From: Acaryochloris sp. IP29b_bin.137
Lineage (GTDB): Bacteria > Cyanobacteriota > Cyanobacteriia > Thermosynechococcales > Thermosynechococcaceae
Reading direction: 5' to 3'
NCBI RefSeq assembly: GCF_028285745.1
Contig: NZ_JANQOP010000063.1
Span: 1-50,047, forward strand
DNA length: 50,047 bases
The translations under genes and the position numbers were made by a program. The notes under the pieces were generated by a model. The model had not been told where the DNA came from, ran no database searches, and saw only the letters and a list, made by a program, of their open reading frames with translations. Positions 1 to 9,552 of this stretch are shown in pieces. The stretch's first letter is position 1. Each line of letters begins with the position of its first letter.

Positions 1-94
1 AGGGTAGTCGTTTCGGCCACCCTATTTTCTTTGAAATCACACTGCCCTATCTACTGCTGACTCTAGATTTGAAGTACCTTGTCATCCCCAAAGC
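1..94. repeat. Left copy of a 94-base terminal inverted repeat
   Basis: These 94 bases are a perfect reverse complement of 49953-50046 and pairing stops abruptly at base 95. No coding sequence is evident in either direction. The repeat probably continues outside the window. It ends 12 bases short of the stop codon of the Uma2 gene, which it does not interrupt. Likely the terminus of a repeated, perhaps mobile, element; the element itself is not visible. Confidence 0.85.
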
Positions 95-106
95 AATATT
101 CTATAA

Positions 107-667
107 TTAATTAAAAGTTATAGATTCAAAAATATCCTGAGCTGTTAGTTTTAGCTCAGGGAATAATTCATCACTTAGAACACAATTCTCGCGATAGCTA
201 ATAGGTAATTGTTCAGGAATAAACACCGTAATAGTTTTTGCCTTAGGATCTACGATCCAGACTCTGGATATGCCTGCATTTAAATAGTCTGTTGCCTTGT
301 CCGCCATACCTCTGAAGGATTGATCCGGTGAGATGACCTCGATGGCTAGCTCGGGAGGGACAGGGCAGGGACCATCTTTATCTCCCATGCTAGAGAGACG
401 CTCATTGGAGATATAGAGCAAATCAGGAACGGGGACCCAAGTTTTCCCCTCTCGGGATAGGACAACCGCCCATTCAAGACCCACTTCTCCTCGACCTTGT
501 GCCCATTGTCGGAGCAATACGTATAACTCACCTGAAACCCGAGAGTGGAATCGTTGTGGAGATATTTTTGGAATCGCTTCTCCATCAATGAGTTCACAGG
601 CCGTTTCACCCTCAGGAAGTGAGAGAAACTCGTCTAGAGTTAGTTTTCGCGTGACAGCCGGAGTCAT
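107..667 (-). CDS. Uma2 family endonuclease (DUF820)
   Basis: Predicted PD-(D/E)XK-fold nuclease of the Uma2 family, which is greatly expanded in cyanobacteria and of unclear biological role. The protein shows the family hallmarks in order: a TLDEFLSLPEGE N-terminal segment, an ELIDGE motif, PDLLYIS in the middle, then PPELAIEVISP followed by a lysine-containing helix (KATDYLNAGISRVWIVDP). Its length of 186 residues is typical. An in-frame TTG lies at 688, but the ATG at 667 is preferred because AAGGTG lies about 8 bases upstream and the family usually begins just before the LTLDEF segment. The gene is complete although it lies beside the end repeat. Its target, if any, cannot be read from the sequence. 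Confidence 0.85.
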   Translation of the reverse strand: MTPAVTRKLTLDEFLSLPEGETACELIDGEAIPKISPQRFHSRVSGELYVLLRQWAQGRGEVGLEWAVVLSREGKTWVPVPDLLYISNERLSSMGDKDGPCPVPPELAIEVISPDQSFRGMADKATDYLNAGISRVWIVDPKAKTITVFIPEQLPISYRENCVLSDELFPELKLTAQDIFESITFN

Positions 668-768
668 GATTTGCTTCACCTTGGGCAATCAGGGTGGGCT
701 GGGGACTAATTCTAATGTAGTCTGTTGCTGATTCTTAGATTAGATCCTTATTCTTTTCTGTACAGTTG

Positions 769-2235
769 TTAATTCTGAGAAGAGTCAAGGAAGACATTAG
801 GCGTCCAGCTACCGTGGAATCCATGGGGAATATGATGTTGAAGGTATAATTTTGCAATTACGGTGTTCAGATCTTGGGCATCTAAAATGGCCAAATAAGA
901 ACGATTTGTGGAAGCATCAAATACGAGAGAGAGTAACCAGCCATCGTCTTCTTGAGTGCTGCCGGGGCGAGGGACAAAAATCGGCTCACCTGGAAATGAT
1001 CTGGGAGCGACACTCCAGATTTGCTGCTCACCGGATTCTTTATCGAACTTAAGAATGGCTTGCAGGGGACCATTTTTATCTGAACTGTCACAGACATTCA
1101 TGTATACATAACGATGCTCTTTCCCGACCCATTGGGGATGCACAGAGGGAAATTCACACCCTCTTCCCACCACTTTTCGGTGAAATACGGTTTTAGTAGA
1201 TAAATCAACCTCAAATTCCCATAACTCTCCTGTGGGGAAAGACTCAAAGTCAATTTGCTCAAGGTCTAACTCGTCTTGCTGTTTCTGGGGGAAGAAATCA
1301 CTACAAACGGATTCAAAGTAGAGTTTCCCATCTTTTTCCCAGGCATTGCCATGGTGAAATCCAAAGAATGAGTCGGTTTCTAATATCTCTAGGTCATGAT
1401 TGCCATGGCGAGAAATAAGGATGATTTTGGTGGGTTGCTCTGGATTGAAGTCAAAACATTGTTCAATGGTTTTGAATCCCAGCAGGAAAGGTAATCCTTT
1501 GACCTGAAAGGGATGCTGCACAAAGATGTAGTAATTTTCCGTTACTAACATGTCGTGTAAAAACGCAAACCCGGATAAAGGATGAGAGGACTGTTTTAAT
1601 GGGTTGCCCTGCTCATCGAGTTCAAAGATGGTTAAGCTTTGAGACGCAATCCCTTTAACGCCAAAATTAATAAAACGGCCATCAATGATTCTGGGGTGAG
1701 CTGAAAAAGGTTGATCGGCTGCGAGCAAGCCATCTAGAGTGTCTGGACCAATGGTTTCTAGGGTCTCAGGAGTGAGCTGATGGGGATGACCGCCTTCCCA
1801 CATCGCCCATAATTTATCTCCCCAGTAAATCACGCTGGTGTTTGCCGCATTTTTGAAATTGGTGTCAAAGATATTCGCCAGCCATCCACCCGCTTTTTGG
1901 GTGCCAAACCCTCGGTACAGGATTTTTCCAGCGGCTTGTTCTTTAAGATAGCCTTCTGTGCGGACGTAGCGATTTTGAAAGTGGGCACGACCTTGCTCAA
2001 AGGTGATGGCACAGATCATGCCGTCCCCATCGAAGGGATGACCGATCTTTTGGCCGTTGACTTCTAAGCTTCCAGCTCCATTCCGAAACAACGTCCCTTG
2101 AAGTTCTGGGGGGATGGTGCCTTCAACCTCATCAATCCAATAACTATATTCATTTAGCTGGGATTCGTAACCTTTAGCCCAGTCTTTGACTAGAGAAGTG
2201 TTCTCGTCTAATTTCTCTGATGTAATAGCTGTCAT
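769..2235 (-). CDS. Carotenoid oxygenase (RPE65/apocarotenoid oxygenase family)
   Basis: Non-haem iron dioxygenase that cleaves carotenoids or apocarotenals, giving retinal-type products. Family signatures are present: IPPELQGTLFRNG near the N-terminus, HPFDGDGM, HPRIIDG, FLHDMLVTENYYIF, FFGFHHGNAWE and a C-terminal HIPHGFHGSW. These carry the histidines expected to form the four-His iron site. The ATG start gives 488 residues, close to the roughly 490 of the characterised Synechocystis apocarotenoid 15,15'-oxygenase. An upstream TTG at 2277 would add 14 residues but has no support. The gene stands alone on the minus strand and no operon partner is obvious. Substrate specificity cannot be read from the motifs. 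Confidence 0.93.
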   Translation of the reverse strand: MTAITSEKLDENTSLVKDWAKGYESQLNEYSYWIDEVEGTIPPELQGTLFRNGAGSLEVNGQKIGHPFDGDGMICAITFEQGRAHFQNRYVRTEGYLKEQAAGKILYRGFGTQKAGGWLANIFDTNFKNAANTSVIYWGDKLWAMWEGGHPHQLTPETLETIGPDTLDGLLAADQPFSAHPRIIDGRFINFGVKGIASQSLTIFELDEQGNPLKQSSHPLSGFAFLHDMLVTENYYIFVQHPFQVKGLPFLLGFKTIEQCFDFNPEQPTKIILISRHGNHDLEILETDSFFGFHHGNAWEKDGKLYFESVCSDFFPQKQQDELDLEQIDFESFPTGELWEFEVDLSTKTVFHRKVVGRGCEFPSVHPQWVGKEHRYVYMNVCDSSDKNGPLQAILKFDKESGEQQIWSVAPRSFPGEPIFVPRPGSTQEDDGWLLSLVFDASTNRSYLAILDAQDLNTVIAKLYLQHHIPHGFHGSWTPNVFLDSSQN

Positions 2236-2482
2236 ACCAATTTCATTAAGTTTTGTGATGATCTTAGCGCGAAACAACCTATGCCAAAATTGCAGAGATA
2301 TTGAGGTAATGTTCTAGCAACGGTAAGTTTAGTCAAACACTTTTCAAGTGGGAGTCAGCTCTCCCAAGTTCTTTCGTCTACGTGATGCATTAACTGTCTT
2401 TCTAAGATTGCCACCAATTTTCAATCTGTAGATTCAGATACCCGTTCAAATTCTCGCCTGTTTGCTGTGATCAAAATTGGGA

Positions 2483-2701
2483 TTAAACCATTTGTAGAGT
2501 ATTCGGTTTAGGGATATGTTGATCCTCCATTTGCCAGACCTCAAGATACATATCAATCACCTCTTCTCCCTTGCGAATTGCTTCTTCACGGGTTGCGCCA
2601 TGAGTACAAGGCATAACGACGAGATCAGCGAACTCAGGGATTGTGACTAGATAAAGCTGATCTTCCAGGGACCATTGAACAATCATGCTGTATTGGCTCA
2701 T
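2483..2701 (-). CDS. hicB: HicB-type antitoxin, short form
   Basis: A 72-residue protein with the partial RNase H-like fold of HicB antitoxins: an N-terminal strand pair (YSMIVQWSLEDQLYLVTIPEF) and the conserved HGATREEAIRKGEEVIDMYLE helix. It should bind and neutralise the HicA mRNA interferase encoded just upstream. The start ATG overlaps the hicA stop codon by one base (TAATG), so translation is probably coupled. There is no C-terminal ribbon-helix-helix or HTH domain, so autoregulation by this subunit alone is doubtful. Assignment rests on motif and genetic pairing. Confidence 0.85.
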   Translation of the reverse strand: MSQYSMIVQWSLEDQLYLVTIPEFADLVVMPCTHGATREEAIRKGEEVIDMYLEVWQMEDQHIPKPNTLQMV

Positions 2702-2922
2702 TAATCTTCGTCCTTCCGTATTTCTCCCAACTCAATCAGTAATTTGGCTAGCTGTTTTTCTAGATAGTGGGGGACATCATCTCCATCTTTGCCTGAAAGG
2801 GTCAGGGTTTTATTAAGAAGAGGATGCTTCCAACGTTCGTGGCTACCTTTACCCCGTTTAGGTAAATAGACGAATCCTGTGCGTACAAGTTGAGCCTTCA
2901 GCTCTCGAATCTTTCGCGGCAT
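2701..2922 (-). CDS. hicA: HicA-type toxin (mRNA interferase)
   Basis: A 73-residue protein with the double-stranded RNA-binding-like fold of HicA: KIRELKAQLVRTGFVYLPKRG followed by GSHERWKHP, whose histidine is the family's catalytic residue, then a VPHYLEKQLAKLL helix. It is expected to cleave mRNA when free of HicB. It precedes hicB with a one-base overlap, the usual toxin-first order for this family. Both genes look intact. The pair sits between the carotenoid oxygenase and SNF2 genes with no mobile-element remnants recognised nearby. Confidence 0.87.
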   Translation of the reverse strand: MPRKIRELKAQLVRTGFVYLPKRGKGSHERWKHPLLNKTLTLSGKDGDDVPHYLEKQLAKLLIELGEIRKDED

Positions 2923-2976
2923 GAACTGGCCTACTTACACCTTAATGGAGTTGTAAACCATATCTCTTCTATCTCG

Positions 2977-5900
2977 TTATTCCAAGATAGCGCTCTTGTT
3001 AAGGGAGATCAGCTTCTTAAAGGACTCATTATCTAACTCCGTTAACCACGACTCATCCGAACCTACGATTGCACCAGCCAGTTTTTTCTTGTCCTCAATC
3101 ATTTCGTCGATCCTTTCTTCTAGGGTGCCAATGGCGACGAACTTATGGACAAATACATTCTTTTTCTGGCCGATGCGGAAGGCACGGTCTGTGGCTTGGT
3201 CCTCCACTGCCGGATTCCACCAGCGATCGAAGTGGAAGACATGATTGGCTTTGGTGAGGGTGATGCCGACGCCCCCTGCTCTAAGGGACAAAATAAACAC
3301 AGACGGTCCAGTCTCAGGATCTTGAAACTCAGTAATCATCTGTTCTCGCTTGTTACGGTTGGTGCCGCCGTGGATGTAGTAGGTGGTGTAGTGGTGGGTT
3401 TGGCGCAGATACTTTTCCAGGGCATCACCGAGTTCGGTGAACTGGGTGAACACCAACAAGCTTTCTCCTTCTTCCATCACTTCAGTGATCATCTCCGTAA
3501 GACGGCTGAGTTTATGAGAACGCTCGGGGGTAAAGTCACTTTCATCTTGGAGGAACTGCCGGGGATGGTTACAAATTTGTTTGAGCTTTAGCAGGGTGGA
3601 GAGAATCATGCCCTTGCGCTGAATACCGTCTACCTCGTCAATGTCCTTGGAAATCTCTTTGACAACAGCTTCGTAGAGGGAGGCTTGCTCTTTGGTGAGG
3701 TTGCAATAGAGTTTTTGCTCCACCTTATCGGGTAGGTCTTTGATAATCGATTTGTCCGTTTTCACCCGTCGCAGGATAAAGGGCTCCACTAGCTTTTTGA
3801 GGGTGGTGGATTGCCTACGGTTATTGTCCTTTTGGATTGGTAGTTCGAAGTTTTTGCGGAACTGGTTTTGCTTGCCCAAGTATCCCGGATTAAGGAAGTT
3901 GAAGATGGACCATAAATCTAGCAGCCGATTTTCCACAGGGGTGCCAGTGAGGGCCAGTCGGTGGGTGGCTGAGAGCTTAAGGATGGCTTTGGTTTGAGCA
4001 GCTTTGGGATTTTTGATATTCTGCGCTTCATCTAAGACAATCCGATGCCAAGGAACAGCATCCAGTAGCTTGCTATCCCTGCGGGCGAGGCTAAAGGAAG
4101 TAATCACCACATCATTCTGGTCCGCCATTGCCTTAAAGTCTTTGGCGGCTTTGGCCCGTTCATTGCCGTGGTGAACGATGGCTTGTAGATGGGGAGCAAA
4201 TTTCTGGATTTCTCGCCGCCAATTGCCCACGACTGAGGTGGGTGCAATCAGTAGGGTAGGGAGTATGGTTTCGTCGGCTTCTTCCCGTTCCTGAGCTAGG
4301 CGGGCAATCACCTGAACGGTTTTGCCTAGGCCCATATCATCGGCCAAGCAGCCATTTAGGCCGAGCTGCTCTAAATAATTTAGCCAGGAAACGCCTCGTC
4401 TTTGGTATTCCCGTAAGGTGCCTTGTAGGGTTTTGGGATCTGCGATCGCATCCAATCTACTCTTATCCTGAAGCTGCTTCAGCATCTGGGCGAGGGTCTT
4501 GTCGCGGTCAAAATCCACCTCCACATCGTCTCCTCCTTCTGCGGTCATCCGCATAAACTCTAGGAGCGTCATATCGGGATTCTCAGCCTGCTGAGTTTTC
4601 CAGAACTCCAGCATCTGCTGCATCTTGTCCTGGTCGAGGTGCATCCACTGGCCTCGAAACTGCACCAGGGAAGATTTTGCCTGCACCAGCTCCAGCCATT
4701 CCTGCTCAGAAACCTTTTGGTCCCCAATGGCTAGGTCGTACTTATATTCGACCAGCCGATCTTGGGAGAAGTAGCTTTTGGATTTATCGTTGGCGTTGGA
4801 GATGGATCGCCCCTTCGCCCGCAGCCTAATCTTGGCTCGCTGCCGTCCCTTGGGTGTCCACCAGGCGGGCACAATTACTTTGTAGCCTGCATTCTCTAAT
4901 ACCCAGGCGGATTCCTGCAAAAAATCTAGGGCGGCACCGATCTCCAAAGGAATACCAATGGGTTGGTCGGTTTCTAGTCCCTGCCAAAGCTGGGGATAAA
5001 TTCGAGCGGCATACCCTAAGCCGAGTAATAGATGCTGCTCGAAACTCTCACCTAAATGCTTTTGTAATTCCTGTTGCTTTTCGGGTTTGAACCGCCAGTA
5101 ATCTAAGAGGGAAATTTGTAAAGACGGATCCTGTTTGGGGGCGACGAGAAACTGCAATTGCCAATGATCTTTCGGCTTGGGGGGATCTTGGAATTGGAAG
5201 CAGAGATAAAAAGAGGTTGAAGTTTGGGTTTTGCGGATGCGATCACGCCACGCTCGCCACTGTTCATATAGCTCCTGATTGGCGTTACGGCCATCATGGT
5301 TGTCCGATTGCAGACAATCTTCAATCAACGTGCTGGCGATTTTTTTCGAAAAGCTGGCGGGTAAATAGGTTGCGGTAATTATTTCCGTCAGCAAATGTTC
5401 TGAAAAATGTCGCAACAGCGTTTTTCGATCATAAAAAGTGGAGGTTGGAGGACATTCCGTAAACCCAGACACACAGGCTAGGGGCATATAGTCCACAAAT
5501 CGATCTAGCTCAGTTTCGTAGGATTCACTGACAATTTCCCAGGCTGGATAGATTTCGACGGCCTGAGATTTAGTTCGAGATTTAGATTTGCTGCGAGAAC
5601 CCTTGGTGGATGACACTTCTCGGTAACGCAGGGCTGGAATATATTGATCTTTCAGCAAGACAGGTTTGAGGGTTTGGGTGTAGTGATACCAAAACAGCAA
5701 ATCTGCCCCGAGCTGCATATCTGCCAGATTATGCAGGGCAATAAAGTGTAGCTCATTGAGCAGCTTGATGATGTCAGTGACGGGTTGCTGTTTATACTGC
5801 CCTGTCTTTACCCAAGTTTTAACCTCAAAGCAATCCACCTGCCAATACTGCCACTCAAAAGTCTCAGGAGTGGCCTGCTCCAGGTATCGGGCCAGTTCTA

Positions 5901-6162
5901 GGGAAGGGAGCGGGGCCTGATCTGTGCTAGGAAGCAAGAAATGGCGTGAATCAATCAGTTGTTCTAGGGGGCGACCGGGTTTCACACCTAGCTCATTGCT
6001 GAGGAAGTCTTCTAATTCGTCCCTCGCCAATTGGAAGGGATGAATGGAACGAGCTGTTTTTCGCTTCTTTTTGGGTTCGGTTGTTTCCACCCAAAGATAA
6101 AAAGCGCCTGATTGTATAAATGTGGCTTCGTCAGGGATCCAGGTTCCGTGGATGATCTTCAT
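2977..6162 (-). CDS. SNF2-family DEAD/DEAH-box ATPase/helicase
   Basis: A 1061-residue SNF2/Rad54-type double-stranded DNA translocase of the bacterial HepA/RapA-like group. Residues 1 to about 560 form the bacterial SNF2-associated N-terminal region. The ATPase core has Walker A DDMGLGKT near residue 606, the DEAQ box (LDEAQNIKN) near 709 and ALTGTPVENRL shortly after. The C-terminal helicase lobe carries motif VI as QATDRAFRIGQ near 994. All key motifs are intact. The ATG at 6162 starts MKIIHGTWIPDE. The gene is monocistronic, separated from hicA by 54 bases. Members act in transcription recycling or repair; the exact role here is unknown. A degraded fragment of a different SNF2 lineage lies at 42475-42660. 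Confidence 0.93.
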   Translation of the reverse strand: MKIIHGTWIPDEATFIQSGAFYLWVETTEPKKKRKTARSIHPFQLARDELEDFLSNELGVKPGRPLEQLIDSRHFLLPSTDQAPLPSLELARYLEQATPETFEWQYWQVDCFEVKTWVKTGQYKQQPVTDIIKLLNELHFIALHNLADMQLGADLLFWYHYTQTLKPVLLKDQYIPALRYREVSSTKGSRSKSKSRTKSQAVEIYPAWEIVSESYETELDRFVDYMPLACVSGFTECPPTSTFYDRKTLLRHFSEHLLTEIITATYLPASFSKKIASTLIEDCLQSDNHDGRNANQELYEQWRAWRDRIRKTQTSTSFYLCFQFQDPPKPKDHWQLQFLVAPKQDPSLQISLLDYWRFKPEKQQELQKHLGESFEQHLLLGLGYAARIYPQLWQGLETDQPIGIPLEIGAALDFLQESAWVLENAGYKVIVPAWWTPKGRQRAKIRLRAKGRSISNANDKSKSYFSQDRLVEYKYDLAIGDQKVSEQEWLELVQAKSSLVQFRGQWMHLDQDKMQQMLEFWKTQQAENPDMTLLEFMRMTAEGGDDVEVDFDRDKTLAQMLKQLQDKSRLDAIADPKTLQGTLREYQRRGVSWLNYLEQLGLNGCLADDMGLGKTVQVIARLAQEREEADETILPTLLIAPTSVVGNWRREIQKFAPHLQAIVHHGNERAKAAKDFKAMADQNDVVITSFSLARRDSKLLDAVPWHRIVLDEAQNIKNPKAAQTKAILKLSATHRLALTGTPVENRLLDLWSIFNFLNPGYLGKQNQFRKNFELPIQKDNNRRQSTTLKKLVEPFILRRVKTDKSIIKDLPDKVEQKLYCNLTKEQASLYEAVVKEISKDIDEVDGIQRKGMILSTLLKLKQICNHPRQFLQDESDFTPERSHKLSRLTEMITEVMEEGESLLVFTQFTELGDALEKYLRQTHHYTTYYIHGGTNRNKREQMITEFQDPETGPSVFILSLRAGGVGITLTKANHVFHFDRWWNPAVEDQATDRAFRIGQKKNVFVHKFVAIGTLEERIDEMIEDKKKLAGAIVGSDESWLTELDNESFKKLISLNKSAILE

Positions 6163-6863
6163 GACTTAGGTTAGATACAGGTGGCTCAGCGTAGTTCCAA
6201 GGTTAACCAAACTGTATCAGGTTGGGTTGACTGCATTGCGAGGCCTCTGATAGCCCTGCTTCCGCGCTAGTTGGTTTCTTCTGTCAATCGTTTACCCGGA
6301 TCACAATCAAGAAGTTGGCATAGAAATACAGATTTAGATCGCTACTGTTTCTGCCAGTGATCACCATCACTGCTTTGCTTTGTGTAGGATCACTTCCTAC
6401 TGAGGCCGAGCGTCATAGCATCGTGCAAGCAGACAGAATGATGCCAATGAATCTTTCGTATTACTTCATCCTTAATCTTGCGGGAATTAGGGGCTTTAAC
6501 GAGGTCTAAAATCGAATGCATTTTGAGGGTCTCAAGTTTTTGGCAACGAAACGTCTTGAATGTGGAAATTGGCAACCTGGTTTTCTATCAAATGCTATCT
6601 TTTGCCCAATTCAGGGAATATTAAATGCGGTCTCCAACTTAGCTGATGGGCCATCATTCTGGGTACACACATGCAATACTTCCTAAAATTGAGCCCAAAC
6701 ACTGTCCGTGAATAGGTTTGTTGACTAAACAGACCCTAATGTGTTTACAATTGAGCTTTTTGTCAATCTAAAAGGATCTGTAATAAAACTATTGCGGCTT
6801 TAGATAATCGTTTTTTCTGTTTCACCCACGCGATCTAATTTTTCTTTTTTGAGGAGATATTTA
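6163..6863. other. 701-base intergenic region
   Basis: Separates two divergent genes, the minus-strand SNF2 gene and the plus-strand DUF3352 gene. A 61-codon minus-strand frame at 6390-6575 has no recognisable similarity or ribosome site, so I do not call it. Towards the right end there is a possible promoter for the DUF3352 gene (listed separately). No RNA gene or repeat recognised. Confidence 0.5.
6760..6786 (+). promoter_or_regulatory. Possible sigma-70-type promoter for the DUF3352 gene
   Basis: TTGTCA at 6760-6765 is followed after 15 bases by TAATAA at 6781-6786, or after 17 bases by ATAAAA. This would place transcription about 70 bases upstream of the start codon. The match is partial and the call is inference only. 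Confidence 0.3.
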
Positions 6864-8507
6864 ATGGCAACCAAATGGAAACTGATTGTTCCTGGTATCA
6901 TCGCCGGTGCAGTTGCGATCGGGGGAATTGCTGCCTATTTTTACTTAAAGGTTATTCCTGCTCGGGAAGGAACCAGTCCTGTCGCCAGCGCGAAAATTGT
7001 GCCCGATGAAGCCTGGATGGCCGGCTACGTTGATATTACATCTGACTCATGGGATAAATTACGTAATTTTGGCACTCCAGAGGCTCAAGACATCGTGTTT
7101 GGTGGTGTCGATACGATGACGGCAGATATCAAAAAACAGTTAGCCGAAGATAAATTAGACTATGACAAGGATATCAAGCCCTGGCTAGGCAGCGTTATGT
7201 TTGCTGCTGTCCCGGCAAGCGATGAGGCCTCCGTTCCTGGCTTCTTAATGGTGATTGGTATTAAGGACAAGGTTGAAGCCCTAAACTTTGCTAACAAAAT
7301 CAAAGACAAGGAAGATCTAAACGTCAAAGAAACGGATCATAAGGGTGTCAAGATTCTAGAAGTTGAAACTTCTGGCTCTCCTAGCTTTGTGGCCATTCTC
7401 GATAATCACCTAGCGATGTCTGACAACCCAGAGGTTGTCAAAAAAGCAATTGATTCTTCCAAAGGCGATCCTTCTTTGGCGACTGATGGGGATGCCAGAA
7501 AAATTTTGGAAGAGAGCATGAAGCTGGACAACCCCGTTGCTCAAATCTTTATTCCCAACTACGGAAAACTGATTGAACAGACAGCGGCGTTTAATCCCGG
7601 TAATCCTCTCCCTCCTCAACTCAAGGATCAACTCAATCAGATTAAATCTGTGTCCGTTGGCATGGGCATTGACAATGAAGGGGTGCGGTTGCGTGCTGTG
7701 ACCAAGGTCAATCCAGATTCATTTAAGTGGGAATTCAAGCCAGTTCCAGGCAAAATCATTTCTCAGTTCCCTGCCAACACATTACTATCGGCAAATGGAG
7801 GCAGCCTAAGCAGCCAATGGAACTACGCTATCGAGCAACTAGAGAGCTTACCTGAATTTAAAGAAGGTTTAGACGAAGTTAGACAGCAAATTCGTCAGAA
7901 TACCCAGCTTGACTTGGACAAAGACATCATTGGTTGGATGGATAAGGAAGTAGGCTTGGCCCTTATCCCAGGCAATCAAGGTCTACTGCAATCAGTGGGG
8001 TTTGGAGGCACCTTGGTGTTTAAAACCAGCGATCGCGCTAAAGCGGAAGCAACCTTAGCCAAACTGGATGACCTTGCTAAACAGAGTAACGTCCCAGTTA
8101 ACAAGAGTAAAATCGGTAATGTTGATGTAACTCAATGGCAATTCCCTCCAACAAAAGAAACCCTTGCAGGTCATGGTTGGATCGATAACGAAACGGTCTT
8201 TTTCGCGATTGGTGACCCGATCATCAAGGTAATGGCTTCTAAACCAGATAAAACCTTGGATCAAAGTGAGACATTCAAGTCTGTTACTCGAACATTACCC
8301 AAGTCGAATTCCGGTTACTTCTTCGTCAATATGGATGAAGCGAACAAAGTGATTTTGAGTAATCCGGCGATTACGAGTCAAGGCATCATCACACCTCAAG
8401 TTGAAGCTGTTCTCAAGTCAATACGAGGAATTGGCATTGCTAGCACTCAAATGGATAAGTCCACTTATACGGGTGATGTACTTTTAGCACTTAAGCCAAA
8501 ATCATAA
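6864..8507 (+). CDS. DUF3352 domain-containing protein, membrane anchored
   Basis: A 547-residue protein of the DUF3352 family, common in cyanobacteria and without a known biochemical function. It begins MATKWKLIVPGII and has a single hydrophobic segment at about residues 7-28, consistent with an uncleaved signal anchor and a large periplasmic or lumenal domain. The body alternates charged and amphipathic stretches and has repeated motifs of the type GxLVFKTSDRAKAEATLAKLDD. The ATG at 6864 is preferred over an upstream TTG because GAGGAG lies at 6851-6856, eight bases upstream. A strong hairpin follows the stop codon, so the gene is probably transcribed alone. Confidence 0.85.
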   Translation: MATKWKLIVPGIIAGAVAIGGIAAYFYLKVIPAREGTSPVASAKIVPDEAWMAGYVDITSDSWDKLRNFGTPEAQDIVFGGVDTMTADIKKQLAEDKLDYDKDIKPWLGSVMFAAVPASDEASVPGFLMVIGIKDKVEALNFANKIKDKEDLNVKETDHKGVKILEVETSGSPSFVAILDNHLAMSDNPEVVKKAIDSSKGDPSLATDGDARKILEESMKLDNPVAQIFIPNYGKLIEQTAAFNPGNPLPPQLKDQLNQIKSVSVGMGIDNEGVRLRAVTKVNPDSFKWEFKPVPGKIISQFPANTLLSANGGSLSSQWNYAIEQLESLPEFKEGLDEVRQQIRQNTQLDLDKDIIGWMDKEVGLALIPGNQGLLQSVGFGGTLVFKTSDRAKAEATLAKLDDLAKQSNVPVNKSKIGNVDVTQWQFPPTKETLAGHGWIDNETVFFAIGDPIIKVMASKPDKTLDQSETFKSVTRTLPKSNSGYFFVNMDEANKVILSNPAITSQGIITPQVEAVLKSIRGIGIASTQMDKSTYTGDVLLALKPKS

Positions 8508-8528
8508 GCGCAATATTCTGATTGCTAT

Positions 8529-8563
8529 AAGATCTGGTCGAGTCATATTCTCGACCAGATCTT
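8529..8563 (+). terminator. Hairpin terminator after the DUF3352 gene
   Basis: A perfect 14-base-pair stem (8529-8542 with 8550-8563, AAGATCTGGTCGAG paired with its complement) encloses the 7-base loop TCATATT, 21 bases after the stop codon. It is followed by TTCTGCTTT, only a weak T tract, so it may serve as a terminator or as a 3'-end stabiliser. Confidence 0.7.
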
Positions 8564-8709
8564 TCTGCTTTAAGAGAATTGAAATCTTAGCTTTCACAGC
8601 AGCTTAATCAGGGTGCTCAAATCGAGTGTATCCAAACGTAAAATTGAGGGGTTGAGAAGGATTGAGTATGTTACAACTCTCTCATTCATTCACTTGGGAG
8701 TAGTAATCG

Positions 8710-9531
8710 ATGAATGAACATCCGCAACCTTCGTCTGGATCTGGGCAAGAACCTGAAGGCCAGCCTGAAAGCCCTCCTAGTCCGCCCCCTTTGCCCCATG
8801 AGTCTCAAACTGTAAACCAATCTCCATCCACTCCCCCTCCTTATCCACCAGACTATCAATCTCCTTCAACGCCGATGCCCAATGAACCACCTGCCAATCC
8901 TTTCATTGAGTCCGGTAAAGCTGCCATGTCAGATGCAGCAAGCGTGGTCAAGCGGTTGCAGAAAGATCCCACACAGGGACTTCAAGCCGCTCTAGATTCA
9001 TTGGGAGATCAGCGGGCCTTTAATGTTGGACTATTGCTAGGTGGTCTATTTGTATTTTTTTCCTGGGGAGCCGCTTGGCGCGTCAGCAATGATATTTTTC
9101 GTTTTTTTACGTTCTCTTTGAGTCGCTTCTCTACTGGATCTGACTTCCGTCCTCAGTTAGGCGTTGCCGATCACCTCAAAATCATTATTGTCTCTGCCTT
9201 GCCGTTCCTCGCTGCTGTGGGCGTATTGATTGCTATTCAAAAGCTCTTCAAAAGCCGAGGCAATAGCAAACAAATGGTGTTTATTGCAGGAATATGCTTT
9301 CTCCCTGTAGCCATCCTGCAGCTACTCATTATGGTATTTGGTGCGGGAAATATTGAGTTTCTTCTAATTCTGATTTTGGTGGTATTTACAACTACAGTGT
9401 TACTGATCAATACTGCTTTAATCGATGTCCTTAAGCTATCTTCGCGCACGGCGATGATTCTAGTTCCGGCTATTTTGTTAGTAATTTTCTATGTGCAGAA
9501 GCTTCTGTTGGAGAGTATTTTGACCCCCTAA
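8710..9531 (+). CDS. Proline-rich multi-pass membrane protein (Yip1-like)
   Basis: A 273-residue protein of unknown function. Residues 1-70 are rich in Pro, Ser and Gln. Residues 72-100 form an amphipathic stretch. About five hydrophobic segments follow (roughly 102-122, 155-178, 190-208, 214-235 and 250-270). This layout, a disordered proline-rich N-terminus plus a five-helix membrane bundle, resembles bacterial Yip1-domain proteins, but I see no decisive motif. GGGAG at 8696-8700 is a good ribosome site nine bases before the ATG. The gene converges on the carboxypeptidase gene with only 21 bases between the stop codons. Confidence 0.7.
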   Translation: MNEHPQPSSGSGQEPEGQPESPPSPPPLPHESQTVNQSPSTPPPYPPDYQSPSTPMPNEPPANPFIESGKAAMSDAASVVKRLQKDPTQGLQAALDSLGDQRAFNVGLLLGGLFVFFSWGAAWRVSNDIFRFFTFSLSRFSTGSDFRPQLGVADHLKIIIVSALPFLAAVGVLIAIQKLFKSRGNSKQMVFIAGICFLPVAILQLLIMVFGAGNIEFLLILILVVFTTTVLLINTALIDVLKLSSRTAMILVPAILLVIFYVQKLLLESILTP

Positions 9532-9552
9532 TTTTGACGCCTAAAGGAATAC

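Noticed and set aside
3145..3591. 148-codon plus-strand frame within the SNF2 gene
   Set aside because: Antisense shadow of conserved helicase codons; the minus-strand protein explains the region fully.
6390..6575. 61-codon minus-strand frame in the gap before the DUF3352 gene
   Set aside because: No similarity recognised and no ribosome site; could be a decayed fragment, but I cannot support it.
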